This document shows, piece by piece, positions 16,940 to 22,557 of a DNA stretch of 22,557 bases (positions within the stretch are counted from its first letter, which is position 1; every line of letters begins with the position of its first letter). Source of the DNA: an uncultured Bacteroidales bacterium (GTDB lineage: Bacteria; Bacteroidota; Bacteroidia; Bacteroidales; Paludibacteraceae); the NCBI GenBank assembly GCA_937907165.1, contig CALCUH010000115.1, positions 1 through 22,557 on the forward strand, read 5' to 3'. The notes under the pieces were generated by a model. That model saw only the letters and a program-made list of their open reading frames with translations. It was not told the origin of the DNA and did no database searches. A program made the position numbers and the translations under genes.

Positions 16940-16970
16940 AAAAAAACCTTCGAAGAAATCTCCGAAGGTT
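16940..16970 (-). terminator. Terminator of tRNA-Leu copy 1
   Basis: On the minus strand, AACCTTCG pairs with CGAAGGTT (8 bp), with a tract of seven T after it. The same hairpin, with two changed loop bases, follows tRNA copy 2. Confidence 0.85.
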
Positions 16971-16972
16971 TG

Positions 16973-17056
16973 TACCCAGACCCGGGGTCGAACCGGGATG
17001 GAAGTGAATCCACTGGTGTTTGAGACCAGCGCGTCTACCGATTCCGCCATCTGGGC
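16973..17056 (-). tRNA. tRNA-Leu (anticodon CAA), copy 1
   Basis: Read on the minus strand it begins GCCCAGATGGCGGAATCGG. The anticodon arm is CTGGT-CTCAAAC-ACCAG, giving anticodon CAA (decodes UUG). A long variable arm (GGATTCACTTCC) marks it as a class II leucine tRNA. The T arm is CCCGGTTCGACCCCGGG. The 7-bp acceptor GCCCAGA/TCTGGGT has one G-U pair and discriminator A. CCA is not encoded. It is identical over the gene body to copy 2 at 19818-19901. Confidence 0.97.
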
Positions 17057-17087
17057 GATTGAAACTATTTTGTTCCCAATTGCGGTG

Positions 17088-17118
17088 CAAAGGTATAACA
17101 TTTTTTTTATCTCCCAAA
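17088..17118 (-). promoter_or_regulatory. Promoter of tRNA-Leu copy 1 (TTTG-N19-TACCTTTG)
   Basis: On the minus strand, TTTG at 17118-17115, a 19-nt spacer and TACCTTTG at 17095-17088. The initiation region TGCACCGCAATTG is shared with copy 2. Confidence 0.75.
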
Positions 17119-17180
17119 TTTTTATGCTGTTTATTTTATGAAAAAATATGAACGTGTTTGTGTGTCGCCATAAAAACATA

Positions 17181-17202
17181 AAAAAAAGAGGAAACCTCTT
17201 CC
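17181..17202 (-). terminator. Probable terminator after the ubiquitin-fusion/44-aa unit
   Basis: On the minus strand, AAGAGG-TTT-CCTCTT is followed by a run of T. The stem is short (6 bp) with a tight loop, so this is moderate evidence. It lies about 35 nt beyond the stop of the 44-aa gene. Confidence 0.55.
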
Positions 17203-17234
17203 CGAGATTTCCCCTTTCCCTATTTTCAATCGGA

Positions 17235-17369
17235 TTATTCAGCGTAACCGAAGTCCTTGTGGTCTATGCCTGTGAGGTCCACGCCGTAACCGCTTGTCGC
17301 GATTACGTCGTTCACGTCCATGCTAATAATCTCCATTTGTGGAGTTTCGAAAATTTGTTTGCTTATCAT
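17235..17369 (-). CDS. 44-aa small protein, unknown function
   Basis: A short reading frame starting ATG at 17369 and ending TAA at 17235. The sequence begins MISKQIFETPQMEIISMDV, continues NDVIATSGYGVDLTGIDHKD and ends in FGYAE. It follows the ubiquitin-fusion gene by 21 nt on the same strand and precedes a terminator, so co-transcription is likely. The pattern (a short Met-rich opening, 'P-x-M-E-I-I-x-M', then a small acidic tail) resembles the short peptides of Bacteroidales and Prevotella that begin like 'KKYxxPxxEVI'; this is from memory, and their function is unknown. It has no signal peptide or membrane segment. The coding call rests on context and peptide pattern. Confidence 0.6.
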   Translation of the reverse strand: MISKQIFETPQMEIISMDVNDVIATSGYGVDLTGIDHKDFGYAE

Positions 17370-17390
17370 ATCTGTCTATATTAATTGTTA

Positions 17391-19511
17391 TTATTCTTTT
17401 ATAATGTATTTCTGACCGTCGACGATATAGAGGCCTGATGGAAGACCCTCGAAGCAACTGTCGCTCTTCACGTTCTCACGGACGATTCTTCCGTTGATGT
17501 CATAGACGTTCACTTCCTTTGCGGTTAAATCTCCGCTTTCGATTAAGGCGATGCCTGTCAGTTGCCCGTCGAAGGTTATCCCCAATGCCCTAGGCGCCGC
17601 TTTCCGCTCCGGAGTCAATAGGGCGAATGCGGTGTGGAATGGTTTCACGATGACGGTATCCATTTGGTAGAATGCTCCGCCTTGGTATGCGTAAAATGTG
17701 TAAGGGAGGACTGCCGACTTGAATAATTTTTCCTCTTGAAGCAATCCTATGTGGTTGGCTGTTGAGACTGGATTGCTCATGACCAATTCGTCCCCTTCTC
17801 TGAAACTGTTCTCCGGGTCGGACTCTAGGACGACATTGTATAGTGTGTCTATAAGACGCTTGCCGATATTGCCCTTCACAACGTAAGGATGTCCCGCTTC
17901 CAACGTTTCGTTAGCCACTTTCTCGAAGTTGAGGTTTGTCCCATCGAACTTGGTTAGAGAATAGATCTCTCCGTTAATCTTCTCCGCTGGGAAAGAGGCG
18001 GGGAGCACGAAGGAGACGATGCTGCTGGTGATGGTGCGGTCGTAGATGAATGTGTCAATCTCAAACGTGACGCCAAAGTCTAATGTTTCGATGTCGTCTG
18101 TGATATGAAGCATGGACGTATGATAGAGCGTCGCTCCTTTTGCGCATAGGATGTTCCTTCCTTTGACCTTACCTTGTGGGTCGAATCCGATCTCGTTAAC
18201 TCCAAACTCCGCATACGGGGTTGTGTTAATTATCGTCTGGCCATTTTCTCCTTTTGCCAAATCCATTGTTTGCACGAGGCAGACTTTGTCTCCGGTGAAG
18301 TTCGGAACGGTATCTGTTCCGAGGTCCTGCCCCCAACAGTCTCCTGCCGTTTCTTGTGTGTGTGACAGACGATAGGTCAACACTCCGTTTCTGATTTCTT
18401 CTTCTTCTGTGGCTTCTCCTTTAGACAAGGTGTTGCCGAATTTTTTGTAATAGCAGTTGCTTATTGTGCCGGCAGAGTAAATCGCGATGTCGTCTGTGAA
18501 CTGTCCGCCTTTATCGGCGGTGATTTTACCGGTAGTGTAGCAGTTGGCGATTGAACCGATATTGATTCCGCAGATTCCGGACAACGAGTCTCTTCCGGAT
18601 ATGTCGCTGAGGTTGTAGCAGTTGTGGATTTGTCCGGAGCTCATGAGACTGATACCCGCTTTGCAGGACTCTCCGGTCATCGAGCTCATGTTGGCGCATT
18701 GGTTTATCGTCCCGTTGTTGGTGGCGGAGATTCCCGCGCTAGTTAGACTATGGAGTATGGTGTTCTCACATTGGCAATTTAGGATTTCCTTGTTGTTTGT
18801 CACGCATATTCCGGCTACGGTTGAGTCCGCTTTGAGGCATGAACCGTTGATTCTCACGTTTCTGATAGTTCCTTCGTTATTGACGAATAAGGCGGACTTG
18901 CCATCGATGCCTGTCGTGTCGAGGAGACCGGTGATTGTGTGCCCTTGTCCGTCGAAAACTCCGGCGTAGTTGTTGGTCGGCGCAATTGGGGTCCAGCTTT
19001 GGGCGACCGACATGATTGTGGTGTCTAGTCTGCCGTCGGTCGTGATGAGACCTTCGTTGACGACGATGTCAGCCGTTAATATGCCGTTTAAGTTTATCCG
19101 TCCTTTGTTGACGCTGTCGGTGAATTCGTAGAGATCCTTTTTGTTGGATATGAAGAATACGGTGTCTTTCGTGCCGTCTCCGTTTACGTCGATTGTGTCG
19201 GGCACTATATTGTTCCCTCTCAACTTTAATACCAAATGGAGGGTCGACTCCCTTGGGATGTTATAGTCCGCCAATGTCCTGTTGTCTTCGAGTTGCTTGC
19301 CTGCGAAGATTAGCCGTTGTTGATCAGGTGGAATGCCTTCCTTATCTTCGATTTTTGTCTTTACGTTCTCGATCGTATCGGATGGTTCGACGTCCAGCGT
19401 GATGGTTTTGCCCGTTAGGGTTTTCACGAAAATTGGCATGGCGAATGCGCCCAAACTGCCTATTGTTAGGAAATAGAGCAGCAAAAACAATTTGTTGAAA
19501 TGTTTCATCAT
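17391..19511 (-). CDS. Secreted ubiquitin-fusion protein: signal peptide, ubiquitin, GLUG-like repeats, T9SS-type tail
   Basis: A 706-aa protein. Residues 1-24 are a signal peptide ending GSLGAFA. Residues 25-100 are ubiquitin: by my alignment 66 of 76 residues match human ubiquitin. The changes are Q2P, E16D, A28T, Q31E, G53N, S57A, Q62P, K63R, R72K and G76N. The L8-I44-V70 patch, H68 and lysines 6, 11, 27, 29, 33 and 48 are kept. The chain continues past RGN with DVNGDGTKD (a possible calcium loop). GLUG-like beta-helix repeats follow at about 130-370 (GVFDGQGHTITGL, NNGTINQC, GSIANCYTTGKI). A beta-rich region comes next, then a Por-type tail (VNVYDINGRIVR, LPSGLYIVDGQKYIIK). Export to the cell surface or outside is expected. 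Bacteroides fragilis has a secreted ubiquitin (BfUbb), but it is a stand-alone protein. The gene lies between two tRNA-Leu copies; acquisition from a eukaryote is inferred. Confidence 0.93.
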   Translation of the reverse strand: MMKHFNKLFLLLYFLTIGSLGAFAMPIFVKTLTGKTITLDVEPSDTIENVKTKIEDKEGIPPDQQRLIFAGKQLEDNRTLADYNIPRESTLHLVLKLRGNNIVPDTIDVNGDGTKDTVFFISNKKDLYEFTDSVNKGRINLNGILTADIVVNEGLITTDGRLDTTIMSVAQSWTPIAPTNNYAGVFDGQGHTITGLLDTTGIDGKSALFVNNEGTIRNVRINGSCLKADSTVAGICVTNNKEILNCQCENTILHSLTSAGISATNNGTINQCANMSSMTGESCKAGISLMSSGQIHNCYNLSDISGRDSLSGICGINIGSIANCYTTGKITADKGGQFTDDIAIYSAGTISNCYYKKFGNTLSKGEATEEEEIRNGVLTYRLSHTQETAGDCWGQDLGTDTVPNFTGDKVCLVQTMDLAKGENGQTIINTTPYAEFGVNEIGFDPQGKVKGRNILCAKGATLYHTSMLHITDDIETLDFGVTFEIDTFIYDRTITSSIVSFVLPASFPAEKINGEIYSLTKFDGTNLNFEKVANETLEAGHPYVVKGNIGKRLIDTLYNVVLESDPENSFREGDELVMSNPVSTANHIGLLQEEKLFKSAVLPYTFYAYQGGAFYQMDTVIVKPFHTAFALLTPERKAAPRALGITFDGQLTGIALIESGDLTAKEVNVYDINGRIVRENVKSDSCFEGLPSGLYIVDGQKYIIKE
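19212..19439 (-). other. Ubiquitin-coding segment (76 codons)
   Basis: Met1 of the ubiquitin fold is encoded at 19439-19437 and residue 76 (Asn) at 19214-19212. Codons carry no eukaryotic intron and mix freely with the surrounding gene's codon usage, so if transferred the segment has had time to adapt or entered as spliced message. Confidence 0.95.
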
Positions 19512-19591
19512 ATATTATTTAAAAGTTAAATCTAAACTGGTGTGAAATTCACTGAATGTCAATTTGCGCTTTTTACACACATCACTCTTCC

Positions 19592-19599
19592 CAAAATTA
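19592..19599 (-). promoter_or_regulatory. Candidate -7 box (TAATTTTG) for the ubiquitin-fusion gene
   Basis: TAATTTTG on the minus strand matches TAnnTTTG, about 80 nt before the ATG at 19511. No -33 TTG was found at the usual spacing, so the call is tentative. Confidence 0.4.
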
Positions 19600-19783
19600 A
19601 TTAATTGTTGTTATAAAAAAAAATAATCAGGGAGGTTTTCGACCATTGAGGGCCGACAATTTCATTGAGTTTTTTTTAGTGTTAGGTTTGTATGTTATGG
19701 ATTTTTCGAATTGTTTATTTTCTGTTAAGGAAGTGCTGGTAAATATCAATGGGGTCCTGTCGGTGAGTGCAGCGAAACAGCAT

Positions 19784-19814
19784 AAAAAAACCTTCGAAGT
19801 ATTCTCCGAAGGTT
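19784..19814 (-). terminator. Terminator of tRNA-Leu copy 2
   Basis: AACCTTCG (19789-19796) and CGAAGGTT (19807-19814) form an 8-bp stem with seven T following on the minus strand. Nearly identical to the copy 1 terminator. Confidence 0.85.
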
Positions 19815-19817
19815 CCG

Positions 19818-19901
19818 TACCCAGACCCGGGGTCGAACCGGGATGGAAGTGAATCCACTGGTGTTTGAGACCAGCGCGTCTACCGATTCCGCCATCTGGG
19901 C
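19818..19901 (-). tRNA. tRNA-Leu (anticodon CAA), copy 2
   Basis: Base-for-base the same gene body as copy 1, in the same orientation, about 2.85 kb away. The CAA anticodon, long variable arm and discriminator A are the same. CCA is not encoded. The 5' leader also shares the TTTGCACCGCAATTG stretch. Confidence 0.97.
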
Positions 19902-19930
19902 GATTGAATCTCTTATTCTCAATTGCGGTG

Positions 19931-19938
19931 CAAAATTA
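19931..19938 (-). promoter_or_regulatory. -7 box (TAATTTTG) of tRNA-Leu copy 2
   Basis: TAATTTTG on the minus strand, directly followed by the GCACCGCAATTG leader it shares with copy 1. The nearest upstream TTTG (19950-19953) is only 11 nt away, so the -33 element looks degraded compared with copy 1. Confidence 0.5.
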
Positions 19939-20117
19939 TATAATTTTTTCAAATTGTAAGAATGTTTTGCCTATTTTTTGCGTTTGGACCGATGAGATAT
20001 ACTAAGATGTTGATAGTCAATCGGAAAACCATTAAGGTCTATTGACTTCTATTTGTGCCAAAATGTTAATTAATGCCCTTTTTGTTGTTTTTATTAATTT
20101 CATTCATAAAAAAATTG

Positions 20118-20125
20118 TAATTTTG
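20118..20125 (+). promoter_or_regulatory. -7 box (TAATTTTG) for manC
   Basis: TAATTTTGCGGG matches TAnnTTTG; the ATG at 20186 lies about 60 nt downstream. The -33 element is not clear. Confidence 0.5.
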
Positions 20126-20185
20126 CGGGTGTGTCGTATAATCAAGTAAAAAAGGAATATTATTAATAAAGAATCATATATATAA

Positions 20186-21265
20186 ATGAAGAATAATTAT
20201 TGCGTTATTATGGCGGGTGGTGTAGGAAGCCGTTTTTGGCCTTTCAGTACCAACAAAAAACCTAAGCAGTTCTTGGATTTCTTTGGAACCGGACGCTCGT
20301 TGCTTCAAATGACATATGACCGTTTCTTGAAGATTGTCCCTAAGGAGAATATTCTGATTGCTTCCAATAGTAGTTATAAGAAATTGATTTTGGAACAATT
20401 GCCTGATTTGAAGGATAATCAGGTGCTTTTGGAGCCCGCACGCAGAAACACTGCGCCATGTATCGCTTACGCTATGCATCGTATCAAGTCGGAGAATCCA
20501 AACGCTAATATCGTCGTTTCTCCTTCGGACCATTTGATTTTGAAGGAGGATGAGTTTATCCAAACCATCAAAACGGGTCTCGAATATACTGCTTCCCACA
20601 ACGATATCCTTACGATGGGTATCAAACCTAACCGCCCTGAAACCGGTTACGGATACATTCAAGTGGCTGAGCCTTCTAATAATGGTAATATTTTGAAAGT
20701 GAAGACTTTCACCGAGAAACCTAATATAGAACTTGCCAAAATCTTTTTGGAGAGCGGGGATTTCTTCTGGAACTCAGGTATGTTCCTTTGGAATGTCAAC
20801 ACGATCATCGAGGCTTTCAACCTTTATCTGAACGAGATGAACCGTAAGTTCGAGAGCGGTACCGCTTTCTACGGAACCGATAAGGAACAGGGCTTCATCG
20901 ATAGTATCTACCAATCTTGTACCAACATCTCCATCGACTACGCTATTCTCGAAAAGGCGAAGAACGTGCATGTCTTGGCGGCTAACTTCGGCTGGTCTGA
21001 CCTTGGTACTTGGGGCTCCATCTACGAACACTCGGATAAGGATGCTGAAAAAAATGTGACGCTGAAGTGCAAGACGCTCTTGTACGAGAGCCAAAACAAT
21101 GTGGTGGCGCTCCCTGATAATAAATTGGCTGTTATTCAAGGTCTCGACGGCTACATCGTGGCAGAGGCGGACAATGCGCTTTTAATCTGCAAAAAAGAGG
21201 AGGAGCAGCGCATCAGACAATTCGTCAACGACACGCAGGTGAAGATTGGCGAGGAATACATATAA
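20186..21265 (+). CDS. manC: Mannose-1-phosphate guanylyltransferase
   Basis: A 359-aa cytosolic enzyme making GDP-mannose from mannose-1-phosphate and GTP, the precursor for mannose- and fucose-containing surface glycans. The nucleotidyltransferase signature is intact: MAGGVGSRFWPFSTNKKPKQF at residues 9-29, LLEPARRNTAPCIAYA, VSPSDHLI, RPETGYGYIQ, the FTEKP motif, and FFWNSGMFLW. The length fits the single-domain form; the phosphomannose isomerase domain of the longer bifunctional enzymes is absent. It stands alone here rather than in a polysaccharide cluster, typical of a housekeeping copy in Bacteroidales. It is followed by the 50-nt hairpin repeats. Confidence 0.95.
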   Translation: MKNNYCVIMAGGVGSRFWPFSTNKKPKQFLDFFGTGRSLLQMTYDRFLKIVPKENILIASNSSYKKLILEQLPDLKDNQVLLEPARRNTAPCIAYAMHRIKSENPNANIVVSPSDHLILKEDEFIQTIKTGLEYTASHNDILTMGIKPNRPETGYGYIQVAEPSNNGNILKVKTFTEKPNIELAKIFLESGDFFWNSGMFLWNVNTIIEAFNLYLNEMNRKFESGTAFYGTDKEQGFIDSIYQSCTNISIDYAILEKAKNVHVLAANFGWSDLGTWGSIYEHSDKDAEKNVTLKCKTLLYESQNNVVALPDNKLAVIQGLDGYIVAEADNALLICKKEEEQRIRQFVNDTQVKIGEEYI

Positions 21266-21287
21266 GTTGAGATTTAAGAGTTAAGAA

Positions 21288-21437
21288 TTAAGTAGTGGCA
21301 AGCCTTGTGCTTGCCCTATATTATACATGGTGATTAATTAAGTAGGGGCAAGCCTTGTGCTTGCCCTATATTATACATGGTGATTAATTAAGGGAGTGGC
21401 AAGCCTTGTGCTTGCCCTATTTTGTATATTACGATTA
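21288..21437. repeat. Three tandem 50-51-nt hairpin repeats
   Basis: Units share ATTAAG-n-GGCAAGCCTTGTGCTTGCCC, then TATATTATACATGGTGATTA. The core stem GGCAAGC/GCTTGCC (7 bp, loop CTTGT) starts at 21297, 21347 and 21398. Units 1 and 2 are nearly identical; unit 3 diverges at its 3' end. The family resembles REP-like intergenic elements, and a single copy is also present at 16534-16556. It may act as a weak transcript 3' end after manC. Confidence 0.85.
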
Positions 21438-21559
21438 ATTATGTTTGCTATCCATGTCACCCGTCATGTTGGTGAAAAATGGTTTTTATGATTCATATTA
21501 TCGATTGATGCTATTGAAAAATACAATCTAAAACACTATCCTGTCTTCCCCATTGTCCA

Positions 21560-21567
21560 TACCTTTG
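21560..21567 (+). promoter_or_regulatory. -7 box (TACCTTTG) for the lipoprotein gene
   Basis: TACCTTTGCTC matches TAnnTTTG, 30 nt before the ATG at 21598. The -33 element is not at the usual spacing. Confidence 0.55.
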
Positions 21568-21597
21568 CTCTTGTTAAACTTTTAAACAATTTGCGTT

Positions 21598-22161
21598 ATG
21601 GAGAAATTTTTGATGTGTGTTTGGGCAGCTTTGTGTTTGCCTATGTTTGTCGCTTGTGAAGAAGACGAGGACGATAATTTAAGAGATGGAAGAGAAGTTC
21701 ATAATAAGATCGAACGTTCTGATAACATTTTCTTCTCTGAGATTTTTGTGAACCAGACGTTGACTGATTTATATGATGTCGTAGTGACGTACGAAGTCAA
21801 TGGCAAGACGTCGAGCGAAGTGGTGGATCTCTCGGCGGCGGAGAAGCGGACCGCCTCTGTTTACGGCACTAATTTTGAGGTGTTAGGTGTGCTTGTCTCT
21901 AAGAAAATAACCGATCGTCCGGTTAAGATGACGGTTAATGCTCAGCCTAAGAGCTCGTTCGATGCTTTGCTGGATGCGATGAACACAGATAAAATCGATT
22001 TGGTTTACTTCGTGAAATGTGGGAACGTGAAATCTGAGTCTGATGTTTCCTTCAGTAAATATTTGTTGGATTCCAGTATTAAGACTTCTTTAGGAGCGGA
22101 TGTGAAAAAAGTGAAGGAAAACAAGAGGACGTTGTTGCTTGGATCGTCAACGGTCGGTTGA
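21598..22161 (+). CDS. Probable surface lipoprotein, unknown function
   Basis: A 187-aa protein. A short hydrophobic leader ends CLPMFVAC, with Cys20 as the likely lipid-bearing residue (lipobox FVAC is weak but acceptable for Bacteroidetes). The cysteine is followed at once by EEDEDD. Acidic stretches right after the cysteine act as a lipoprotein export signal to the cell surface in Bacteroidetes (Capnocytophaga, B. fragilis), so surface display is inferred. The rest is a compact beta-rich domain (LYDVVVTYEVNGKTSSEVVD and similar) with no family recognised. It is monocistronic, with its own -7 box and a shared terminator downstream. Confidence 0.75.
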   Translation: MEKFLMCVWAALCLPMFVACEEDEDDNLRDGREVHNKIERSDNIFFSEIFVNQTLTDLYDVVVTYEVNGKTSSEVVDLSAAEKRTASVYGTNFEVLGVLVSKKITDRPVKMTVNAQPKSSFDALLDAMNTDKIDLVYFVKCGNVKSESDVSFSKYLLDSSIKTSLGADVKKVKENKRTLLLGSSTVG

Positions 22162-22190
22162 GTTCGTCCATGGTTGTGGTTGAATTAGAA

Positions 22191-22224
22191 AAAAGTCCGG
22201 ACAGTTGATGGTGCCCGGACTTTT
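22191..22224. terminator. Bidirectional terminator between the lipoprotein and TerC genes
   Basis: AAAAGTCCGG (22191-22200) and CCGGACTTTT (22215-22224) form a perfect 10-bp stem with a 14-nt loop, ending in T-rich sequence on both strands; suitable for the two convergent genes. Confidence 0.9.
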
Positions 22225-22246
22225 CTATTTTATGATTTAATAAATT

Positions 22247-22557
22247 CTATTCTTCTTTATTGACGGAGGAAACTTCCTCTTTCTTAATGGGGAATAGCAG
22301 TGACGCTACAATGCTCAGCGCGAGGATGCCCAAAATCACCAGCAGTGAGGCGCCTGGACCGATTTCGATGCCCCAGAAAGTATTGAGTATCATTTTCACT
22401 CCGATGAACGCCAAGAGGATGCCTAAGCCTGTCTTGAGTCTGCAGAACATGTTCATGACGTTGCTGAGCATGAAGAATAGGGAACGGAGTCCCATGATGG
22501 CGAAGATGTTGGAGAAGAATACGATGTATGGGTCTTGGGTGACGGAGAAGATGGCTG
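22247..22557 (-). CDS. TerC-family integral membrane protein, C-terminal part (5' end outside the window)
   Basis: The frame stays open to the right edge. Read in frame from about 22555 it gives AIFSVTQDPYIVFFSNIFAI, then MGLRSLFFMLSNVM, a transmembrane segment (LGILLAFIGVKMILN), and a second (ASLLVILGILALSIVASLLF) ending in a charged tail KKEEVSSVNKEE. The SVTQDPYIVFFSNIFAIxGLRSLxF block is characteristic of the TerC/Alx family, linked to manganese and metal-ion export and to tellurite or alkaline stress. The apparent short ORF starting at 22495 is only the C-terminal portion. About 100 residues are visible of a family usually near 300. Confidence 0.85.
   Translation of the reverse strand, partial: AIFSVTQDPYIVFFSNIFAIMGLRSLFFMLSNVMNMFCRLKTGLGILLAFIGVKMILNTFWGIEIGPGASLLVILGILALSIVASLLFPIKKEEVSSVNKEE

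Larger units (their letters stand above)
16480..16972. other. Intergenic region between the two-component gene and tRNA-Leu copy 1
   Basis: It contains the end of the 14-bp repeat array, a single GGCAAG...CTTGCC hairpin at 16538-16555 resembling the 21297 repeats, a promoter (16715-16744), a candidate short RNA, its terminator (16850-16880), and the tRNA terminator (16940-16970). No protein-coding gene is supported. Confidence 0.7.
19512..19817. other. Intergenic region upstream of the ubiquitin-fusion gene, ending in the tRNA copy 2 terminator
   Basis: It contains a -7 box on the minus strand (19592-19599), an AT-rich leader, and the terminator hairpin of tRNA copy 2 (19784-19814). A plus-strand frame from 19646 runs into antisense tRNA and is not a gene. 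Confidence 0.6.
21266..21597. other. Intergenic region between manC and the lipoprotein gene
   Basis: The first half is the hairpin repeat array. The rest is AT-rich sequence with a -7 box at 21560-21567 for the next gene. No further gene was seen. Confidence 0.6.

Noticed and set aside
16923..17179. Short minus-strand frames around tRNA copy 1 (containing DGGIGRRAG or AESVDALVSNTSG)
   Set aside because: These peptides are translations of the tRNA-Leu gene itself, a well-known source of false genes.
17057..19817. Integrative element with integrase inserted at a tRNA
   Set aside because: No integrase, excisionase or mobility gene is present, and the whole tRNA plus its flanks is duplicated.
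19646..19952. Frames on both strands over tRNA copy 2
   Set aside because: They run through the tRNA and its terminator and show no protein-like pattern.
21288..21437. CRISPR array
   Set aside because: The units are contiguous 50-nt repeats with no distinct spacers, and there are no cas genes.
22247..22495. Stand-alone 82-aa membrane protein
   Set aside because: The frame continues upstream to the window edge and matches TerC, so it is a fragment of a larger gene.

Overview
The window looks like a chromosomal segment from a member of the Bacteroidales (Bacteroidota). Four kinds of evidence support this. Promoters fit the Bacteroidetes pattern (TTG, about 19 nt, TAnnTTTG). Several secreted proteins carry type IX secretion (T9SS) sorting domains of both the Por-tail and the gliding-motility (CHU_C) type. 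There is a one-piece hybrid two-component regulator. GlyA and the secreted-protein families are of Bacteroidales type. No integrase, transposase, plasmid or phage gene is visible.

Layout, left to right. The window opens inside a very large secreted HYR-like adhesin-type protein ending in a CHU_C sorting domain (3-3005), closed by a strong terminator. A UPF1/Dna2-like SF1 helicase follows (3070-4920) and meets, tail to tail, a BspA-type leucine-rich-repeat protein with a C-terminal membrane hairpin (4925-7216, minus). A 479-nt intergenic stretch with two promoters leads to a probable operon: a tiny T9SS cargo protein (7696-8157) and an 874-aa secreted protein with three 46-aa tandem repeats and two paralogous C-terminal domains (8231-10855). 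glyA (10979-12259, minus) and a 1338-aa hybrid two-component sensor/regulator (12463-16479) diverge from a shared 203-nt promoter region.

The most unusual region is 16940-19940. Two copies of tRNA-Leu(CAA), each with promoter remnant and terminator, lie in direct repeat and bracket a single protein-coding unit on the minus strand. The first gene of that unit (17391-19511) encodes a signal peptide, then an almost perfect eukaryotic ubiquitin (by my count 66 of 76 residues identical to human ubiquitin), then GLUG-like repeats and a T9SS-type C-terminal domain. Signal-peptide cleavage would leave Met1 of ubiquitin as the mature N-terminus, but the C-terminal Gly76 is Asn and continues into the rest of the protein, so it should not be a conjugatable ubiquitin. 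A 44-aa open reading frame (17235-17369) follows it directly. Just outside, at 16745-16880, a well-formed promoter and terminator delimit a short transcript with no convincing gene, a candidate small RNA.

The right end holds a mannose-1-phosphate guanylyltransferase (20186-21265), three tandem 50-nt hairpin repeats related to one at 16538, a probable surface lipoprotein with an acidic stretch after its lipid-bearing cysteine (21598-22161), and, at the edge, the C-terminal part of a TerC-family membrane protein on the minus strand (22247 onward).

Much of the window encodes envelope or exported proteins plus core metabolism (GlyA, ManC, tRNA-Leu), consistent with a host-associated gut or rumen bacterium; the host association is inferred from the ubiquitin domain and the protein families, not shown directly.
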